A stretch of 8,377 nucleotides of DNA from DAOSVX01 sp964616495 (lineage in GTDB: Bacteria > Bacillota_I > Bacilli_A > RF39 > UBA660), in the NCBI GenBank assembly GCA_964616495.1, contig CAZTRF010000042.1:1-8377 (forward strand), written 5' to 3'. The notes under the pieces were generated by a model. That model was not told where the DNA came from. It saw only the letters and a program-made list of their open reading frames with translations, and made no database searches. Made by a program: the position numbers and the translations under genes. Positions 5,214-8,377 of the stretch are shown here, piece after piece; within the stretch, counting starts at the first letter, position 1, and each line of letters begins with the position of its first letter.

Positions 5214-5840
5214 TTAATTCCTCCTTAATTTATTTATTTGACCTTGATAATTGTCATTCATTGTAATAAACGACCCCACTGCTACCATGTCTGAATCAAT
5301 TAAATTTATATTTTCATCATTAATTCCACCATCTACACTTATAAGATAAGAATAATCTTTTTGCATTTCTTTTAATTTATTTATTTTAAGAATTTGATCA
5401 TTTTTAAAAGCTTGTCCCCCCTTACCAGGCTCTACTGACATTACTAATACTTGATCTATATAAGGAAGAAATTCTCTTATTTTATTAATGCTAGTTTTTG
5501 GCTTAATACTTATTCCAACCTTTATTCCTCTTGATTTTATCTCATTGATTACTTCCATAGGATTAGATATTGCTTCATAATGAAAAGTTATAAAAATGGT
5601 GTTAAATGTTGCTAAATCATCTATCCATTTTAGCGGATTAGATACCATTAAATGAATATCTAAAGGCTTTGTTACTTTTGATAATAACTTTGATAATTCC
5701 CCTAACGTAAAAGTTTTATTTTTAACAAATTTACCATCCATTACATCAACATGAATAAAATCAGCATCTGTCTTTTCAATTTCTTTAATAGTTTCAATGT
5801 AAGATTTATTACTTTTAATAAATGATACCGCTATTTTCAT
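5214..5840 (-). CDS. rpe: Ribulose-phosphate 3-epimerase
   Basis: A 208-residue TIM-barrel enzyme interconverting D-ribulose 5-phosphate and D-xylulose 5-phosphate in the cytosolic pentose phosphate pathway. Visible family motifs: HVDVMDG (30-36; metal-binding His30 and catalytic Asp32), LDIHLMV (60-66; metal-binding His63), FHYEA (86-90), VEPGKGGQAF (136-145, phosphate-side loop) and VDGG (169-172; catalytic Asp170). The usual PSILSAD at the start is here VSFIKSN, a divergent strand 1, and the protein is slightly shorter than typical (about 215-225). The ATG at 5840 follows rsgA by 4 nt, with the ribosome site AAGGAAAG inside the end of rsgA. The prkC-rsgA-rpe order is common in Bacillota, often followed by a thiamine pyrophosphokinase gene; here a T7SS cassette follows instead. 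Confidence 0.95.
   Translation of the reverse strand: MKIAVSFIKSNKSYIETIKEIEKTDADFIHVDVMDGKFVKNKTFTLGELSKLLSKVTKPLDIHLMVSNPLKWIDDLATFNTIFITFHYEAISNPMEVINEIKSRGIKVGISIKPKTSINKIREFLPYIDQVLVMSVEPGKGGQAFKNDQILKINKLKEMQKDYSYLISVDGGINDENINLIDSDMVAVGSFITMNDNYQGQINKLRRN
5220..5226 (-). promoter_or_regulatory. Ribosome binding site of small protein A, embedded in the rpe 3' end
   Basis: AAGGAGG on the minus strand is read in rpe as part of Leu205-Arg206-Arg207 (TTA AGG AGG). It lies 7 nt before the ATG at 5212, and the rpe stop codon sits between the two. Using the rare Arg codon AGG twice at the very C-terminus looks like selection for ribosome binding. Confidence 0.8.
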
Positions 5841-5844
5841 TTTA

Positions 5845-6684
5845 TCACTTTCCTTCAGAGCTTTCTTTTAATATTTTAACATATGAATCATATCTACTAA
5901 ACATTATCTTGCCTTTTTCTAATTGTTTTAATACTTCACAACCGGCCTCTTTTAAATGCATACAATTAGTAAAACGACAATCCTTCTCTCTAAATTCAAT
6001 AAAAGTCTTATCAATATCTTCTTTTTTAATGTCATCAAAAGCAAGAGAAGAAAATCCTGGAGTATCAGCAATTAAAACTTTGCCTAATTTATATAGTTCC
6101 GTATGACGAGTTGTATGAACTCCCCTACCTAAACTTTTTGATATAGGCTTAGTTTCTATATCTAAAGCCTTATCCAATTTATTTAACAAAGTTGATTTAC
6201 CCGCTCCGCTTTGCCCTACTAAAACAACTGTTTTATTCTTTAAATACCTCTTAATTTTGTTTTTTTCATTATTAAAGAAAACTGGTATTCCTATTTTTTT
6301 ATAATAATTTATTAATGGCCTTAATTCTCTTAATTCCTTATTATTTAGCAAGTCTTTTTTAGTAAATATTATAACTGGCTTTATTCCACTATAGGTTACT
6401 AATGAAATCATTTTATCAAGCAATAAAGTTGAAATACTAGGTTCTTTTAAACTAGTAATAATTATAGCTCGATCAACATTAGCAATAATTGGCCTTTTTA
6501 ATTCATTTTTACGAGGAAGTATCTTAGTAATAAGATTATCTTTTTTATCAATAATACAATAATCTCCAACAATTGGAGTGATTTTATCATAGCGAAACTT
6601 ACCTATCGTCTTACACACAAATACACCATTATCGGTAATAACGGTGTATTGATTGCTTATTTGTTTAATAATCTGCCCTTGCAT
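5845..6684 (-). CDS. rsgA: Small-subunit ribosome biogenesis GTPase RsgA
   Basis: A 279-residue, circularly permuted GTPase that helps late 30S subunit maturation and releases after GTP hydrolysis. N-terminal OB-fold about 1-70 (VGDY at 39-42, then RKNELKRP and ANVDRA). The GTPase motifs appear in permuted order: G4 TKKD (108-111), G1/P-loop GQSGAGKS (157-164), the switch region with GRGVHTTRH (186-194), and G3 DTPG (207-210). The C-terminal zinc site C236-x4-C241-x-H243-x5-C249 is complete. Length is slightly below the usual 290-300. The ATG at 6684 shares its A with the TAA of the kinase gene (TAATG), so translation is likely coupled. The TGA stop (5845-5847) lies within the region preceding rpe. 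Confidence 0.97.
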   Translation of the reverse strand: MQGQIIKQISNQYTVITDNGVFVCKTIGKFRYDKITPIVGDYCIIDKKDNLITKILPRKNELKRPIIANVDRAIIITSLKEPSISTLLLDKMISLVTYSGIKPVIIFTKKDLLNNKELRELRPLINYYKKIGIPVFFNNEKNKIKRYLKNKTVVLVGQSGAGKSTLLNKLDKALDIETKPISKSLGRGVHTTRHTELYKLGKVLIADTPGFSSLAFDDIKKEDIDKTFIEFREKDCRFTNCMHLKEAGCEVLKQLEKGKIMFSRYDSYVKILKESSEGK

Positions 6685-8377
6685 TATTCTAATAGTCCTT
6701 CTATTGGATCATCTTCGCTACCCGGAGCTACTACTACTCGAATAGTTAATTTACCTCCACTTGAAGGAATAATTGAATCGACAGGACGAGACTGATAAAT
6801 AATAGTTCCTTCAGAAGTGGTTTCACTTTCAATTTCTTCTACTGATAAAGCAATATTATATTCAGCACAGAATGTTTCAACATCTTCCCTGCTATATTCT
6901 CCGTTAGTAAAATCAGGGTATTTAGTTATAATATTAGGTATTTTTAAAGTAACGGTATCTCCCTCACTAACACTACTTCCTTCTTTAGGACTCTGCCCTA
7001 TAATTTCTCCCTCATCATAAAGAGTTGCATCTTCAACGTCTTCTTTTTCAATAATAACATTTATTTTATATACTTCTAATTTAGCCTGAATAGCAATATA
7101 ATTTTCTCCGGTATAATCCTCCAAAGTCAGAGTATTATCTCCTAAAGATTCATAAATAGTTATTTTAGTTCCTTTTGTTCTAGTACTACCTCCTACAGGA
7201 GAAGTTTTGACGACTAAACCAGCTTCCATTTCTTTATCAAATATCTGCTTTGTTTCATCAGCTATTTCAAAACCTTCGGCTTTCAACTTTTTCTCAGCTT
7301 CTAAAATAGTTAACCCCTTGACATCTGGAACTTTTATATCGGGTTCATCCATTATCCTAGGAAGAAGGATTACCAAAGCTGTAGTTATTAAAACTAACCC
7401 AGTAAATATTGCCCCTAAAATTAATAAGGTCTTATTTTGTTTTTTCAAATCTCCTTCGGTTATTTGCTTAGCAATAACCTCTTCACCTTCTTCTTCATTT
7501 TTTTCTAACTTTTTAGCAGTTTTATTTGTTTTTTCTTCAACATCCTTTTCTGCATATTGATATGTATAAATTGGTTCATTTTCTCGAGATGGATCTAAGG
7601 CTGTTTTTAAATCTTCATTCATTTCTCGAGCATCGCTATATCTATTTTTAGGATTCTTAGCCGTTGCTTTAATAATAATATTTTCAATTGACTGAGGAAT
7701 ATCCGGAATTTCTTCTTTTATTGGTGGAACTGGTTCTTTTAAGTGCTTCAAAGCTATTTCAACCGCATTATCTCCTTTAAATGGTAATTTCCCACATAAA
7801 AGTTCATACATTAAAATTCCCATAGAATAAATGTCACTACGAATAGTAGCACCTTTACCATTGGCTTGTTCTGGAGGAAGATAATGAACAGTCCCCATTA
7901 CTGAATTGGTTTGAGTTAATTGGGTTGAATTTAAAGCCATAGCTATCCCAAAATCCGTTATTTTAACAACTCCATTATCTAAAACCATAATATTTTGAGG
8001 TTTAATATCTCTATGTATTATATAAGAATCATGAGCATGAGCCATTCCTTCAGTAATTTGAAGCATGATATCTACTACTTCGGTAACTGTTAATTTACCA
8101 CGCTTTTTTAAAATGGTTTTTAAATGCTTTCCTTCAATATATTCCATTACAATGTAGTATTTACCATCATCTTCTCCAACATCGTATACTTCAACGATAT
8201 TAGGATGACTTAAACTACTAGCTGATAAAGCTTCTCTTTGAAAACGTCTAACAAACTTCTCGTCATTTGCTAAATCTCCTCTTAAAACCTTTACTGCTAC
8301 ATTTCTATCTAAAATAGTATCGTATGCTAAATAAACATTAGCCATACCACCTTCAACAACACCATCACTTCTAAGAA
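6684..8377 (-). CDS. prkC: PASTA-domain Ser/Thr protein kinase, PrkC/PknB/Stk type (5' end outside window)
   Basis: The frame is open to the window edge. About ten residues before the ATG at 8345 (ending GVVEGG) belong to the glycine-rich loop, so the true start lies beyond 8377. Numbered from the Met at 8345: catalytic Lys19 (VAVKV), helix-C Glu38, HRDIKPQN (111-118), DFG (131-133), a Thr-rich activation loop (about 140-152) and PPE (157-159). A Lys/Glu-rich juxtamembrane segment (about 265-303) precedes one membrane helix (about 305-328), followed by three PASTA repeats (about 335-399, 401-469, 470-540) and an acidic tail. Family members sense muropeptides or lipid II through the PASTA repeats and control wall synthesis, division and dormancy by Thr phosphorylation. 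A PP2C phosphatase gene usually lies upstream. The first gene of the visible operon, it overlaps rsgA by 1 nt. The first Gly of the usual GxGG loop appears to be Val. Confidence 0.96.
   Translation of the reverse strand, partial: LRSDGVVEGGMANVYLAYDTILDRNVAVKVLRGDLANDEKFVRRFQREALSASSLSHPNIVEVYDVGEDDGKYYIVMEYIEGKHLKTILKKRGKLTVTEVVDIMLQITEGMAHAHDSYIIHRDIKPQNIMVLDNGVVKITDFGIAMALNSTQLTQTNSVMGTVHYLPPEQANGKGATIRSDIYSMGILMYELLCGKLPFKGDNAVEIALKHLKEPVPPIKEEIPDIPQSIENIIIKATAKNPKNRYSDAREMNEDLKTALDPSRENEPIYTYQYAEKDVEEKTNKTAKKLEKNEEEGEEVIAKQITEGDLKKQNKTLLILGAIFTGLVLITTALVILLPRIMDEPDIKVPDVKGLTILEAEKKLKAEGFEIADETKQIFDKEMEAGLVVKTSPVGGSTRTKGTKITIYESLGDNTLTLEDYTGENYIAIQAKLEVYKINVIIEKEDVEDATLYDEGEIIGQSPKEGSSVSEGDTVTLKIPNIITKYPDFTNGEYSREDVETFCAEYNIALSVEEIESETTSEGTIIYQSRPVDSIIPSSGGKLTIRVVVAPGSEDDPIEGLLE

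Noticed and set aside
5822..7560. Several plus-strand frames opposite rpe, rsgA and the kinase
   Set aside because: They lie antisense to strongly recognised genes, lack ribosome sites and show no protein-family features.

Overview
This is an AT-rich window from a low-GC Gram-positive bacterium (Bacillota). All supported genes lie on the minus strand, so transcription runs from high to low coordinates. The PASTA kinase - rsgA - rpe order, strong AAGGAGG-type ribosome sites and WXG100 proteins all fit Bacillota. The use of TGG for Trp and of TGA as the rsgA stop suggests the standard code. My guess is an uncultured, gut-type Bacilli lineage (RF39/Erysipelotrichales-like), but that rests only on the general look of the housekeeping proteins.

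Housekeeping part (about 5214-8377): a PASTA-domain Ser/Thr kinase (5' end cut by the window edge), the ribosome-assembly GTPase RsgA, and ribulose-phosphate 3-epimerase. They are packed with a 1-nt overlap and a 4-nt gap, as in one operon.

Accessory part (1-5212): a type VII secretion (T7SS) style cassette follows rpe with no gap. Its first ribosome site is made of the last Arg codons of rpe. The order of transcription is: small helical protein A (123 aa), alpha/beta-hydrolase A (554 aa), two WXG100 proteins (98 and 100 aa), alpha/beta-hydrolase B (632 aa), small helical protein B (125 aa), and the first 23 codons of another gene. The two hydrolases are paralogues with one architecture: a helical N-terminal domain of about 100 residues carrying an L-x-G motif, no signal peptide, a serine-hydrolase domain, a Ser/Thr/Asn-rich linker, and a shared C-terminal domain of about 85 residues. 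The two small proteins are also paralogues of each other. I read this as a pair of LXG-like T7SS hydrolase effectors, each with a Lap-like partner, arranged around a WXG100 pair. No T7SS core gene (EssC/YukB, EssB/YukC, EsaA) and no clear immunity gene is visible.

Regulation visible in the sequence: a good sigma-A promoter directly after hydrolase A drives the WXG100 pair. A hairpin with a U-run ends that pair. A second promoter with a similarly short leader drives hydrolase B, small protein B and the truncated gene. The small protein A - hydrolase A pair has no visible promoter of its own and probably depends on readthrough from the kinase operon. No RNA genes, mobile elements or CRISPR arrays were seen, and there is no gene-free stretch over 300 bases.
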